Of a stretch of DNA of 44,090 nucleotides, positions 1-8,471 are shown in pieces. Below the pieces are notes generated by a model that ran no database searches, had not been told where the DNA came from, and saw nothing but the letters and a program-made list of their open reading frames with translations. The translations under genes and the position numbers were made by a program. The stretch lies in NCBI RefSeq assembly GCF_025642745.1, contig NZ_JANZKP010000028.1, forward strand, positions 1 through 44,090. The letters are read 5' to 3'. This DNA is from Cellulomonas sp. RIT-PI-Y. Lineage in GTDB: Bacteria > Actinomycetota > Actinomycetes > Actinomycetales > Cellulomonadaceae. How positions within the stretch are numbered: position 1 is the stretch's first letter; each line of letters opens with the position of its first letter.

Positions 1-1542
1 TTCTCCCGCGCGCTCGACCTGACCGGCCGGGTCGAGGTCGCGGGCCGGGACGTCACGGCGTGCGGGGTGGCCGACCGGTCCCGGTGGCTGGGTGTGGTGC
101 CGCAGGACCCGGCGGCCGCGGTCTGCCTGACGCGGGTCGAGGACGAGGTGGCCCTCCCGCTGGAGAACCACGGCGTCGACCCCGCGGCGATCGGGCGGCG
201 GGTCACGCAGGCCCTGACCGAGGCAGGGGTGAGCGCGCTGGCCGATCGTGCCACGGCGACCCTGTCCGGCGGAGAGCTGCAACGGGTCGCCCTCGCGGCC
301 GCCCTGGCACCCGACCCCGAGGTGCTCCTGCTGGACGAACCCACCTCCATGCTGGACGCGGCCGGGGTGCGGACGGTCCGGGAGGCCCTCGCCGGGGTGG
401 CAGCCGCCGGGGACCGCGCGGTGGTGGTGGTCGAGCACCGGTTGGACGAGCTCGCGGGGGAGAAGGGGGTCGACGGGTTGCCGGAGCGGGCGGTGGTGCT
501 GGGCCCGGGCGGTGTCGTCACGGCGGCTGGAGCGACGGCCACGGTGCTGCGCGAGCACGCGGCGGAGCTGCACGCCGCTGGCTGCTGGCTGCCGCTCGAG
601 GCGGAACTGCTGGCGGTGACCGGACATCCGGGCGGGCTGGGGTCGGCGGCGGTGCGCGGCTGGCTCCGGAATGCCGCGGTCGCGCCCGATGGTGCCGCGG
701 AGCCGTCCACATCGGCACGGGGTCCAGCGGTGCTGACGGCGAGCGCCCTGTCGGTGGGGTACTCCGATCCCGCGCGGCGCCGACACCGGGGCGCACCCGA
801 CCCGGGGCGGCGCCGACGCCGGGGCGCACCCGACCCCGTGCCGGTACTCGCCGGGGTGGACCTGACGCTGCGGGCCGGGGAGGTGGTGGCGGTGCTCGGC
901 GCGAACGGTGCGGGGAAGAGCACGCTGCTGCTCACTCTGGCCGGGCTGGTCCCGCCGCTGAGAGGTGCGATGCGGGGGCCTCGGCCGGGAATGGTCTTCC
1001 AGGACCCGGAGCACCAGTTCCTGACGCACCGGGTCCGGGACGAGCTGGCGGTCGGGGTGCCGGGCGGTCCGGAGGAGGTGGCGGCCCGGGTGCGGGAGCG
1101 GCTGCACACGCACCGGCTGGACCGGGTCGCGGACCGCGACCCGCACCGGCTGTCCGGCGGTGAGCAGCGCCGGTTGAGCCTGGCCGCGATGCTGATCCAG
1201 ACCGACCGGCCGGTCCTGCTGGCCGACGAGCCGACGTTCGGGTTGGACCGCCGCGACACGATGACCACGGCCGCGACCGTCCGGGCCGAGGCGGACCGGG
1301 GACGCGCCGTCCTGTTCTCCAGCCACGACCTGCGGTTCGTCGCGACGGTCGCGGACCGGGTGCTGGTCCTGGCGGACGGTGCGCTGGCGGCCGACTTCCC
1401 CGTGGGGTGGCTCTGCCGTGATCCCGGGCTCCTGGGGCGCGCCGGGCTGGTACTCCCGCCGCTGGTGGACCGGGTGCTGACGGAGCACGGCCCCCGGGGC
1501 GGCGTACGGGTGCTCCGGCACCTGGCGGGGTGGGGCGGATGA
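1..1542 (+). CDS. ECF transporter fused ATPase (A-A' component), 5' partial
   Basis: This is the energy-coupling ATPase of an ECF-type vitamin importer, with two ABC domains in one chain. The reading frame is open from base 1, so the start and the first Walker A lie outside the window. Domain 1 shows the signature LSGGELQR and Walker B LLLDEPTSMLD. Domain 2 shows Walker A GANGAGKST, signature LSGGEQRR and Walker B LLADEPTFGLD, so both look catalytically intact. The fused form resembles YkoD of thiamine/HMP transporters, but the substrate-binding S component is not visible, so the substrate is unknown. Two copies of an 11-residue Arg-rich repeat sit at the start of domain 2. The stop overlaps the next start by ATGA, so the two genes are coupled. 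Confidence 0.9.
   Translation, partial: FSRALDLTGRVEVAGRDVTACGVADRSRWLGVVPQDPAAAVCLTRVEDEVALPLENHGVDPAAIGRRVTQALTEAGVSALADRATATLSGGELQRVALAAALAPDPEVLLLDEPTSMLDAAGVRTVREALAGVAAAGDRAVVVVEHRLDELAGEKGVDGLPERAVVLGPGGVVTAAGATATVLREHAAELHAAGCWLPLEAELLAVTGHPGGLGSAAVRGWLRNAAVAPDGAAEPSTSARGPAVLTASALSVGYSDPARRRHRGAPDPGRRRRRGAPDPVPVLAGVDLTLRAGEVVAVLGANGAGKSTLLLTLAGLVPPLRGAMRGPRPGMVFQDPEHQFLTHRVRDELAVGVPGGPEEVAARVRERLHTHRLDRVADRDPHRLSGGEQRRLSLAAMLIQTDRPVLLADEPTFGLDRRDTMTTAATVRAEADRGRAVLFSSHDLRFVATVADRVLVLADGALAADFPVGWLCRDPGLLGRAGLVLPPLVDRVLTEHGPRGGVRVLRHLAGWGG
774..839 (+). repeat. 33-bp in-frame tandem duplication in the ECF ATPase
   Basis: Two adjacent 33-bp units (774-806 and 807-839) differ at only a few bases. 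They encode RRRHRGAPDPG and RRRRRGAPDPV just before the first strand of the second ABC domain. The duplication is in frame and probably a recent slippage event in a surface loop. Confidence 0.8.
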
Positions 1543-2336
1543 GCGTCGTCGCAACGTCCTGGCTCGACTCGCCGCTGGGGCGCCGGGACCCCGCCGTGAA
1601 GCTCGCCGTACTGTTCCTGGTCTCGATCGGGCTGCTGTTCGTGCTGGACCCGGTGACCCCGGCGCTGGTCTACCTGCTGGGGCTGATCGGTGTCCGGGTG
1701 GCCGGGCGGATCCCGCCCGGCGTGCTGGTCCGCGCGCAGGTGCCGTTCCTGGGCTTCGCGCTCGGCGTGCTTGCGGTGAACGCGGTCAGCCGGCCCGGTG
1801 CGGTGCTGGCGGAGCTCGGACCGCTGCGGATCACCCAGGAGGGGGTCATGGTGGGCGTGGCGTTGGCGGCGCGCACGGCGGCCCTCGGCATCCTGGCCGT
1901 CGGGTTCGTGCTGAGCACCGACGCGGTCGCGCTGATCACCAGCCTGCACCGGCACGCCCGGCTCGGTGCCCGGCCGAGCTACGCGCTGCTGGCCGGGTAC
2001 CGCCTGCTGGAGCAGCTGCCGCGGGAGTGGACCACGATCCGCCAGGCGCAGGCGGTCCGCGCACCGCTGCGGTCGAACGGCACCGTCCGGGGCGGACCCC
2101 GGGCCTGGGCATCGGCGGCCTTCACCCTGTTGGTGGTCGCGATCCGCCGCGGTGAGCGGATGGCCTGCTCGCTGGAGTCGCGGGGCCTCGGCTCCGGGCC
2201 GCGCACCGTGTGGCGCCCCGCCCGGATCGGCCGGGCGGACCTGGTGTGCGCGGCGACGGTGCTGGCGGTGTTCGGGGCGGTGGTCGGTGCCGCGGGCGCG
2301 CTCGGCCTGCTGCGCGGACCGGGGGCGCTGTTCTGA
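1539..2336 (+). CDS. ECF transporter T component (EcfT)
   Basis: This is the transmembrane coupling subunit of the ECF importer, joining the two ATPase domains to a substrate-binding S protein in the membrane. It is about 265 residues, the usual size, with several hydrophobic segments in the first half. A basic cytoplasmic stretch (RQAQAVRAPLR) and the second short motif SLESRGLG resemble the paired Arg-containing coupling motifs of EcfT. I chose ATG 1539 because it overlaps the ATPase stop as ATGA; a GTG nine bases upstream would only add three residues. The S component must be upstream of the window or unlinked. Confidence 0.88.
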   Translation: MSVVATSWLDSPLGRRDPAVKLAVLFLVSIGLLFVLDPVTPALVYLLGLIGVRVAGRIPPGVLVRAQVPFLGFALGVLAVNAVSRPGAVLAELGPLRITQEGVMVGVALAARTAALGILAVGFVLSTDAVALITSLHRHARLGARPSYALLAGYRLLEQLPREWTTIRQAQAVRAPLRSNGTVRGGPRAWASAAFTLLVVAIRRGERMACSLESRGLGSGPRTVWRPARIGRADLVCAATVLAVFGAVVGAAGALGLLRGPGALF

Positions 2337-2390
2337 CCCCGGGTGCATGCTCTCCTGGACAGCAGTCGTCCCGACCTCGGAGGTCAGCCC

Positions 2391-2834
2391 GTGCCCGCTC
2401 AGGATCCCGCCCCCTCCAGCCGCTCCGATGACTGGACCGTGATCGGCGCCGCCCGGTTCGTCTCGCTGACCACCTACCGCCGCAGCGGCGACCCGGTCGC
2501 GACGCCGGTGTGGATCGCGCCGGAGGGAGAAGCGCTGGTGGTGACCTCGGAGGCCGCGACCGGCAAGGTCCGGCGGCTGCGCCACGACTCCCGGGTCCGG
2601 CTGCGTCCCAGCGACCGGTTCGGGAAGGTCGACCCGGCGGCGGTCACGGTGGACGCGCACGCTGTCGTCGTCGGCCCGGACCGGGACCACCCGGGGGCGA
2701 CCGCCGCCCTGCGCGCGAAGTACGGGGTGCAGGTGCCGCTGGTCCTGGGGCTCGAGCGGCTGGTACGGCGGGTCCAGCGCCGCTCGCCGGACCGGGTCAT
2801 CCTCCAGATCACGCCGGGCGGGCCGACCGGGTGA
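2391..2834 (+). CDS. PPOX-class F420/flavin-dependent protein
   Basis: This is a small split-barrel protein of the pyridoxamine 5'-phosphate oxidase-like superfamily, resembling the mycobacterial Rv2061-type proteins thought to use F420. Visible family features are the opening strand VIGAARFVSLTTYRRSGDPVA, then TPVWIAPEGEALVV and a VRRLRHDSRVRL segment. The physiological substrate cannot be told. The start GTG 2391 has a strong ribosome site (GGAGGT at 2379-2384); the frame is open back to GTG 2343, but the extra 16 residues are unlike the family. It overlaps the next gene by GTGA. Confidence 0.8.
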   Translation: MPAQDPAPSSRSDDWTVIGAARFVSLTTYRRSGDPVATPVWIAPEGEALVVTSEAATGKVRRLRHDSRVRLRPSDRFGKVDPAAVTVDAHAVVVGPDRDHPGATAALRAKYGVQVPLVLGLERLVRRVQRRSPDRVILQITPGGPTG

Positions 2835-3298
2835 CCGCGGAGGTGGTCCTGGTCTGCGGACCGGCCGGTGCGGGGAAGTCCACCTGGGCCGCGCGGCTGG
2901 CCGCCGAGGGCTACCGATGGCTGTCCTTCGACCGGATCGCGTGGGAGCTGGGACACCGGGAACACCCGGTCCCGGACGAGGTCGCCGCCCGGGTGCACGA
3001 ACTCATCCAGCAGCGCGTGCTCGCCGAGGTCGCAGCGGGCCACCCGGTGGTGGTGGACACCAGCTTCTGGTCGCGGGCCGGCCGGGACCGGTACCGGGAA
3101 CTGCTCGCACCGGTGGGGGTCGTGCCCGTGGTGCACCACCTGCGCGCGCCAGAGGCGACGATGCGGGCGCGGGTGGCCGCACGGTCGGGGGAAGGCCCGG
3201 ACGACGTGCGGGTGCCGGCCGAGCGGATGACGGCGTACCTGGACGGGTTCGAGGTGCCCACGCCGGACGAGGGCCCGGTCCGGGTGATCGAGACCTGA
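2831..3298 (+). CDS. AAA/P-loop small kinase-like protein
   Basis: This is a 155-residue ATP-binding protein with Walker A GPAGAGKST near the N-terminus, a likely acceptor region (SFDRIAWELG) and a central strand VVVDTSFWSRAGRDRYRE. It ends with the Arg-rich lid seen in shikimate/gluconate kinase-like and zeta-toxin-like folds. Proteins of this shape phosphorylate small molecules or RNA ends, and the substrate here is not predictable. Its GTG start overlaps the PPOX stop, so both are translated together. No antitoxin partner is visible, which argues against a zeta-toxin role. Confidence 0.7.
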   Translation: MTAEVVLVCGPAGAGKSTWAARLAAEGYRWLSFDRIAWELGHREHPVPDEVAARVHELIQQRVLAEVAAGHPVVVDTSFWSRAGRDRYRELLAPVGVVPVVHHLRAPEATMRARVAARSGEGPDDVRVPAERMTAYLDGFEVPTPDEGPVRVIET

Positions 3299-3343
3299 TC
3301 CCACCTCGGACGACCCCGGGGCGGCCGCGCTGATACCTGTCCC

Positions 3344-3423
3344 GTGCACGGTCACAGTCGCATAACGAACAGAACCCGCCACTTCCCATCAGACTCGCAT
3401 CCCCGCGTACTGTGACCGTGCAC
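3344..3423 (+). promoter_or_regulatory. Paired LacI-type operators upstream of the galactan locus
   Basis: A perfect 15-bp inverted repeat has arms at 3344-3358 (GTGCACGGTCACAGT) and 3409-3423. Each arm is itself an imperfect palindrome, GTGNNCGNNCAC, with the central CG typical of LacI-family operators, so the region looks like two operators 65 bp apart. The downstream copy overlaps a possible -10 (TACTGT, 3408-3413). The likely ligand is the LacI protein at 12022-13035, by proximity; repression by DNA looping is plausible. Confidence 0.7.
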
Positions 3424-3448
3424 AGCATCGCAAGGGAGCGACCCACGT

Positions 3449-5458
3449 ATGAGCACGTTCACCTGGCCGACCGCAGGCATCTCCTACGGCGGCGACTACA
3501 ACCCCGAGCAGTGGCCGCGTCCGGTCTGGGACGAGGACGTCGCGCTGATGCGCGAGGCAGGAGTGACGCTGGTCAGCGTCGGGATCTTCTCCTGGGCGCT
3601 GCTGGAGCCCCGAGAGGACGAGTACGACTTCGGCTGGCTGGACGACGTGCTGGACCTGCTGCACCGGAACGGGATCGCGGTGGACCTGGGCACGCCGACC
3701 GCGTCGCCGCCGGCCTGGTTCTACGACGCGTACCCGGACTCCCGGGTGGTCACCCGGGACGGCACCGCGCTGGGATTCGGATCGCGGGGCATGGTGTCGC
3801 CGAGCTCGGTGGAGTACCGGGCCGCGGCGACCAGGATCGCATCGGCACTGGCCGAGCGGTACGCGACGCACCCGGCCGTGGTGCTGTGGCACGTGCACAA
3901 CGAGTACGGCGCGCCGGTCGGGGAGGACTTCTCCGCCCAGTCGGTCGCCGCGTTCCGGGAGTGGCTGCGCGGGCGGTACGGATCGCTGGACGCGCTGAAC
4001 GCGGCCTGGGGCACGGCGTTCTGGGGCCAGCACTACCGGGAGTGGGCGCACGTCGGGGCCCCGGCGGCCACCGCGTCGACGCCGAACCCGGCGCAGCAGC
4101 TGGACTTCGCACGGTTCACCGACCACCAGCTGCGGGCCTGCTTCATCGCCGAGCGGGACGCGATCCGGGCGCACGCGACGCAGCCGATCACCACCAACTT
4201 CATGGCGCACCAGTCCTGGAACACCGACCTGTGGCAGTGGGCCCGGGAGGTGGACCTGGTCTCGGACGACCACTACCTGTGGTCGCCGGACCCGGAGGCG
4301 CACGTGGCGCTGGCGCTGTCCGCGGACCTGACCCGGTCGGTGGCGCGCGGCAAACCGTGGGTGCTGATGGAGCACTCGACCTCGGCGGTGAACTGGCAGG
4401 GCCACAACATCGCCAAACGGCCGGGGGAGATGCACCGCAACGCGCTCACCCACCTGGGCCGGGGCGCGGACGGCATCCTGTTCTTCCAGTGGCGGGCGTC
4501 GCGGTCGGGGGCGGAGAAGTTCCACTCGGCGATGCTGCCGCACGCCGGCACCGGCTCCCGGGTGTTCCGGGAGGTCGTCGAGCTCGGGCACAGGATCGGT
4601 GCGCTGGCCGAGGTCGCCGGGTCCCGGGTGCGGGCGGACGTCGCGGTGCTCTACGACTGGGAGTCGCTGTGGGCCCAGGAGCTGGAGTGGCGGCCGTCGG
4701 ACGCCCTCGGTTTCCGGGAGCGGATGCGGACCTACTACGAGCGGCTGTGGCGGGACGGCGTGACCGTCGACTTCGCGCACCCCGAGGACGACCTGTCCGG
4801 CTACCGCCTGGTCGTCGCACCGGCGTCGTACCTGGTGACCGCCGCGGCGGGCAAGAACCTGACCGACTACGTGGCCCAGGGCGGGACGCTGCTGGTGTCC
4901 TGCTTCGCCGGGGTGGTGGACGAGCACGACGCGGTGCACGCGGGCGGCTTCGGGGCGCCGCTGCGGGACGTGCTGGGCACGGCGGTGGAGGAGTTCCTCC
5001 CGGTCCGGGCGGCGGACGTCACGACGGTCGACCTGGACGGCACGGCGATCCCGACCGGCGTCTGGGCGGAGCAACTCGTGCTCGACGGTGCGCAGGTCCG
5101 GGGCGTCTACCGCGGCGGCCCCGCGGACGGCGCCGCGGCGATCACCCGGAACGGGCACGGCACGGGGACCGGCTGGTACGTCAGCACCGCGCTGGGCGTC
5201 GAGGCGCTGGCCCCGGTGCTCGCGCAGGTGTACGCGGACGCCGGGATCACCCCGTCGGGCCGGCCGGAGGGGCTGGAGGTCGTCACCCGGCACGGCGCGG
5301 AGCACGACTACCTGGTGGCGGTGAACCACCGGGACGAGGACGTGGATCTGGAGGTCACCGGCACTGAGCTGTTCTCCGGCGAGGAGGCCGGCGGCTCGTA
5401 CCGGATCGGCGGGGGCGGGGTCGCGGTGTTCCGCACCCCGGTGGGAGGTGATCACTGA
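3449..5458 (+). CDS. ganA: GH42 beta-galactosidase (galactan-type)
   Basis: This is a retaining beta-galactosidase of glycoside hydrolase family 42, 669 residues, without a signal peptide, so cytoplasmic. The TIM barrel covers about residues 10-390. The acid/base is E152 in HNEYG and the nucleophile E308 in LMEHS. The trimerisation (beta-galactosidase-like Rossmann) domain follows from about 395 to 600 and a small beta domain ends it. It stands first in a cluster with an oligosaccharide importer and a GH53 galactanase, so it most likely splits imported beta-1,4-galacto-oligosaccharides to galactose, as GanA of Bacillus does. ATG 3449 has a GGGAG ribosome site. Two LacI operators precede it. 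Confidence 0.93.
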   Translation: MSTFTWPTAGISYGGDYNPEQWPRPVWDEDVALMREAGVTLVSVGIFSWALLEPREDEYDFGWLDDVLDLLHRNGIAVDLGTPTASPPAWFYDAYPDSRVVTRDGTALGFGSRGMVSPSSVEYRAAATRIASALAERYATHPAVVLWHVHNEYGAPVGEDFSAQSVAAFREWLRGRYGSLDALNAAWGTAFWGQHYREWAHVGAPAATASTPNPAQQLDFARFTDHQLRACFIAERDAIRAHATQPITTNFMAHQSWNTDLWQWAREVDLVSDDHYLWSPDPEAHVALALSADLTRSVARGKPWVLMEHSTSAVNWQGHNIAKRPGEMHRNALTHLGRGADGILFFQWRASRSGAEKFHSAMLPHAGTGSRVFREVVELGHRIGALAEVAGSRVRADVAVLYDWESLWAQELEWRPSDALGFRERMRTYYERLWRDGVTVDFAHPEDDLSGYRLVVAPASYLVTAAAGKNLTDYVAQGGTLLVSCFAGVVDEHDAVHAGGFGAPLRDVLGTAVEEFLPVRAADVTTVDLDGTAIPTGVWAEQLVLDGAQVRGVYRGGPADGAAAITRNGHGTGTGWYVSTALGVEALAPVLAQVYADAGITPSGRPEGLEVVTRHGAEHDYLVAVNHRDEDVDLEVTGTELFSGEEAGGSYRIGGGGVAVFRTPVGGDH

Positions 5459-5478
5459 CCCACCCCCGCAGCAGTGCC

Positions 5479-5498
5479 GCGGGACGAGGACGTCCCGC
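5479..5498 (+). terminator. Short hairpin after the beta-galactosidase gene
   Basis: A perfect 8-bp stem (GCGGGACG / CGTCCCGC) with loop AGGA lies 20 bases past the beta-galactosidase stop. There is no T tract. It may stabilise the upstream message end or partly terminate transcription before the binding-protein gene. Confidence 0.45.
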
Positions 5499-5559
5499 AT
5501 CACCCACGGGTCGCAAGGACGCGATCAGGCGCCACGACCCTGTCGAAAGGACAGAGCAC

Positions 5560-6813
5560 ATGCGTAGGAATCTGGCAGTGGGCGTCGCCGCGGTGGCGAC
5601 GATGGCGCTCCTGGCCGCGTGCGGCGGAGGCGGCGGGGACACCCCGGCGGCGGAGTCGACCGGCAGCGGCGGAGCGGACGGCTCCGGCGCGGAGCTGGTG
5701 ATCTGGTCGGACGCGGAGCGGGCCGAGGCGATCAAGAACGCGGCCGCCGACTTCGAGGCGGACACCGGCGCGACGGTGACGATCGTGCAGAAGAACTTCG
5801 AGGACCTGCGGGCGGACTTCCTGTCCCAGGTGCCCACCGGCGAGGGCCCGGACATCACGGTCGGCGCGCACGACTGGCTGGGCGAGTTCGTGGAGTCCGG
5901 CGTGGTGGACACCCTGGACCTGGGCAGCCGGGCGGCCGACTTCGAGCCGGTGACCCTGGACGCGTTCACCTACGACGGCCAGCTGTACGCGCTGCCCTAC
6001 GCGCAGGAGTCGGTGGCGCTGATCCAGAACGTCGACCTGGTGGGGGACACCGCCCCGACCACCTGGGACGAGATGATCCAGATGGCGACCGACGCGGGCT
6101 TCGGCGACCGGCCGTTCATCCTCTACACCAACGGCGCCGAGGGTGACATGTACACCTCCTACGCGTTCCAGACGTCCTTCGGGGCGCCGGTGTTCGTGCA
6201 GGACGACGACGGCTCGTACACCAGCGAGGTCGGGATGGCCGGCGACGCCGGTCTGGCCTACGCGCAGTGGATCCACGACAACGGCGCCGCGGGCACCGGG
6301 TACTTCACCGACACGGTCGACTACGACATCGGCAACGAGCTGTTCTCGACCGGGCAGTCGCCGTTCATCGTGCAGGGTCCGTGGACCATCCCGACCTACC
6401 AGGACGCCGGGATCGACGTCGCGGTGAACCCGATCCCGTCCGCCGGTGGCGAGACCGCCGCGCCGTTCGTCGGCGTGCAGGGCTTCTACCTGTCGGCGCA
6501 GTCGCAGAACGCGCTGCTGGCCAACGAGTTCCTGGCGAACTACGTGGCCACCGACGACGCGCAGCAGGCGCTCTACGACGCGGACCCGCGCATCCCGGCG
6601 CTGACCGCGGTGGCGGAGCAGGAGGCGGACGACCCGATCATCGCGGGCTTCATCGCCTCGGCGCAGAACGGCGTCCCGATGCCGAACATCCCGGAGATGG
6701 GCTCGGTCTGGGAGTTCTGGAACGCGGCGCAGATCGCGCTGATCAAGGGCGACGACCCGCAGACGACCTGGACCGGAGCGGTGTCCAGCATCGAGTCCGC
6801 GATCGGCGGCTGA
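5560..6813 (+). CDS. ganS: Galacto-oligosaccharide-binding lipoprotein (ABC importer)
   Basis: This is an extracellular solute-binding protein of family 1 (MalE-like), 417 residues. It starts with a lipoprotein signal (MRRNLA...LLAAC, lipobox LAAC near residue 21), so it should be lipid-anchored on the outer face of the membrane. The body shows typical strands such as LVIWSDAERAEAIK, the hinge region YALPYAQESVALI and QSPFIVQGPWTIP. It delivers ligand to the two permeases that follow. Galactan oligosaccharides are inferred from the GH42 and GH53 neighbours. The ATP-binding subunit is not in the window; sugar importers of this class often share an unlinked MsmX/MsiK-type ATPase. Confidence 0.92.
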   Translation: MRRNLAVGVAAVATMALLAACGGGGGDTPAAESTGSGGADGSGAELVIWSDAERAEAIKNAAADFEADTGATVTIVQKNFEDLRADFLSQVPTGEGPDITVGAHDWLGEFVESGVVDTLDLGSRAADFEPVTLDAFTYDGQLYALPYAQESVALIQNVDLVGDTAPTTWDEMIQMATDAGFGDRPFILYTNGAEGDMYTSYAFQTSFGAPVFVQDDDGSYTSEVGMAGDAGLAYAQWIHDNGAAGTGYFTDTVDYDIGNELFSTGQSPFIVQGPWTIPTYQDAGIDVAVNPIPSAGGETAAPFVGVQGFYLSAQSQNALLANEFLANYVATDDAQQALYDADPRIPALTAVAEQEADDPIIAGFIASAQNGVPMPNIPEMGSVWEFWNAAQIALIKGDDPQTTWTGAVSSIESAIGG

Positions 6814-6818
6814 TCCAC

Positions 6819-6851
6819 CCGGGCGGGGCGCGTCACCCGCGCCCCGCCCGG
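6819..6851 (+). terminator. Strong intra-operon hairpin after the binding-protein gene
   Basis: A perfect 14-bp GC-rich stem (6819-6832 with 6838-6851) and a 5-base loop lie between the binding-protein stop and the first permease. No U tract follows. In sugar importers such a structure commonly protects the binding-protein message and lowers readthrough into the permease genes. Confidence 0.75.
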
Positions 6852-6887
6852 CCCCGTCGTCGTCCCCGAACCGAGGAGTCCCCTGTG

Positions 6888-8471
6888 ATGTCCGAAGCCC
6901 CACCCCGCGAGTCGCACGCCAGGTCCTGGCGCGGGCTCGGTGGCGGGTTCGTGGCCAAGCTGCTGCTGATGATGCTGGTCAACGCGGCCGGGATCGCTGC
7001 GATCCTGTCGGCCCACGCCGCGCAGGCCTGGGTGATCCTGGGTGTGCTGGTGGCCGGCCTCGTGGTCGCCGACTGGATCTACTTCAGCAAGCGCGCGGTC
7101 CCGTTGAAGTACCTGTTCCCCGGTCTGGTGTTCCTGGCCGTGTTCCAGATGTTCACGCTGCTCTACACCGGCTACGTGGCCTTCACGAACTACGGCACCG
7201 GGCACCTGGGATCGATGCAGCAGGCGGTGGACGCCGCGCTGATCCAGGACGAGCGGCCGGTCGAGGACTCGCCGCAGTACCCGCTGTCGGTGGTCCGGGA
7301 CGGCGATCTGCTGGGCTTCGCGATCACCGACGACGCGGACACCGTGCAGGTCGGCACCGCCGAGGACCCGCTCGCCGAGGTCGACGGGGCGACGATCGGT
7401 GACAACGGGTCGCCCTCCGCGGTCCCCGGCTGGGAGGTGGTGCCGCGGGCCGAGCTGTTCACGGACACCGACCTGCAGCAGCGCGTGGTCGAACTGCGGG
7501 TGCCGATCTCCGACGACGCCGAGGACGGGTCGCTGCGCACCCGGGAGGGGTCGACCGGCGGGGTGTACACCTCCCGGCTGGTCTGGGACCCGGCGGAGCA
7601 GACCATCACCAACACCGAGACCGGCGTGGTCTACAGCCCCAGCGACCGGGGCAGCTTCGTCAGCCCGGACGGCGACCGGCTGGCGGCCGGGTGGTACGTC
7701 TCCGTCGGCTTCGACAACTTCGTCCGGGCGTTCACCGACGCGACCTACGCCGGGCCGCTGCTGAAGGTGACCGGCTGGACGTTCGCCTTCGCGATCCTGA
7801 CCGTGCTGACCAGCTTCGGCCTGGGACTGCTGTTCGCGCTGATCTACAACGACCAGCGGGTCCGGGGCCGCAAGGTGCTGCGGACGCTGTTCATCCTGCC
7901 GTACGCCTTCCCGGCGTTCATGTCCGCGCTGCTGTGGCGGGGCATGCTCAACTCCGAGTTCGGCGTGATCAACGAGTGGTTCTTCCTCGGCTCCGACATC
8001 GGCTGGCTCAGCGATCCGTGGCTGGCCAAGATCGCGATCCTCTGGGTCAACCTCTGGCTCAGCTACCCGTACTGGTTCCTGGTGACCACCGGCGCGCTGC
8101 AGGCGCTGCCCGCCGACGTGATGGAGGCCGCCCGGGTCGACGGCGCGGGGCGCTGGCGGCAGTTCCGGTCGATCACGCTGCCGATGCTGCTGGTGTCGAC
8201 CGCGCCGCTGGCGATTGCCTCGTTCGCGTTCAACTTCAACAACTTCACGATCATCTACATGCTCACCGGCGGCGGCCCGGCGTTCAGCGGGTCGAGTACG
8301 CCGATGGGGTCGACGGACATCCTGATCTCCGCGATCTACCAGATCTCCGGGGTCTCGGGCGGACGGGCCGACTACGGCCTCGCGAGCGCCCTGTCCATCG
8401 TGGTCTTCATCGTGATCGGCGTGATCTCCGCGCTGGCCTTCCGCCGCACCCGCAAGCTCGAGGAGATGTGA
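6888..8471 (+). CDS. ganP: MalF-type sugar ABC permease
   Basis: This is the first transmembrane subunit of the oligosaccharide importer, 527 residues. Three N-terminal membrane segments lie within the first 105 residues. A long extracytoplasmic domain follows from about 110 to 285, like the MalF P2 loop, and then the conserved permease core. The EAA coupling loop is EAARVDGAGRWRQFRSITLP at about residue 411. ATG 6888 follows GAGGAG at 6873; GTG 6885 is an equally spaced alternative and adds one residue. Its stop overlaps the next start (TGATG). The large external loop probably contacts the binding protein. Confidence 0.92.
   Translation: MSEAPPRESHARSWRGLGGGFVAKLLLMMLVNAAGIAAILSAHAAQAWVILGVLVAGLVVADWIYFSKRAVPLKYLFPGLVFLAVFQMFTLLYTGYVAFTNYGTGHLGSMQQAVDAALIQDERPVEDSPQYPLSVVRDGDLLGFAITDDADTVQVGTAEDPLAEVDGATIGDNGSPSAVPGWEVVPRAELFTDTDLQQRVVELRVPISDDAEDGSLRTREGSTGGVYTSRLVWDPAEQTITNTETGVVYSPSDRGSFVSPDGDRLAAGWYVSVGFDNFVRAFTDATYAGPLLKVTGWTFAFAILTVLTSFGLGLLFALIYNDQRVRGRKVLRTLFILPYAFPAFMSALLWRGMLNSEFGVINEWFFLGSDIGWLSDPWLAKIAILWVNLWLSYPYWFLVTTGALQALPADVMEAARVDGAGRWRQFRSITLPMLLVSTAPLAIASFAFNFNNFTIIYMLTGGGPAFSGSSTPMGSTDILISAIYQISGVSGGRADYGLASALSIVVFIVIGVISALAFRRTRKLEEM

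Noticed and set aside
774..839. CRISPR-like direct repeat
   Set aside because: Two adjacent in-frame copies without spacers; a coding duplication.
60..1163. 367-residue plus-strand reading frame over the ECF ATPase
   Set aside because: It is Gly/Arg/Ala-rich with no domain and lies out of frame over a clearly conserved ABC ATPase; a GC-rich shadow.
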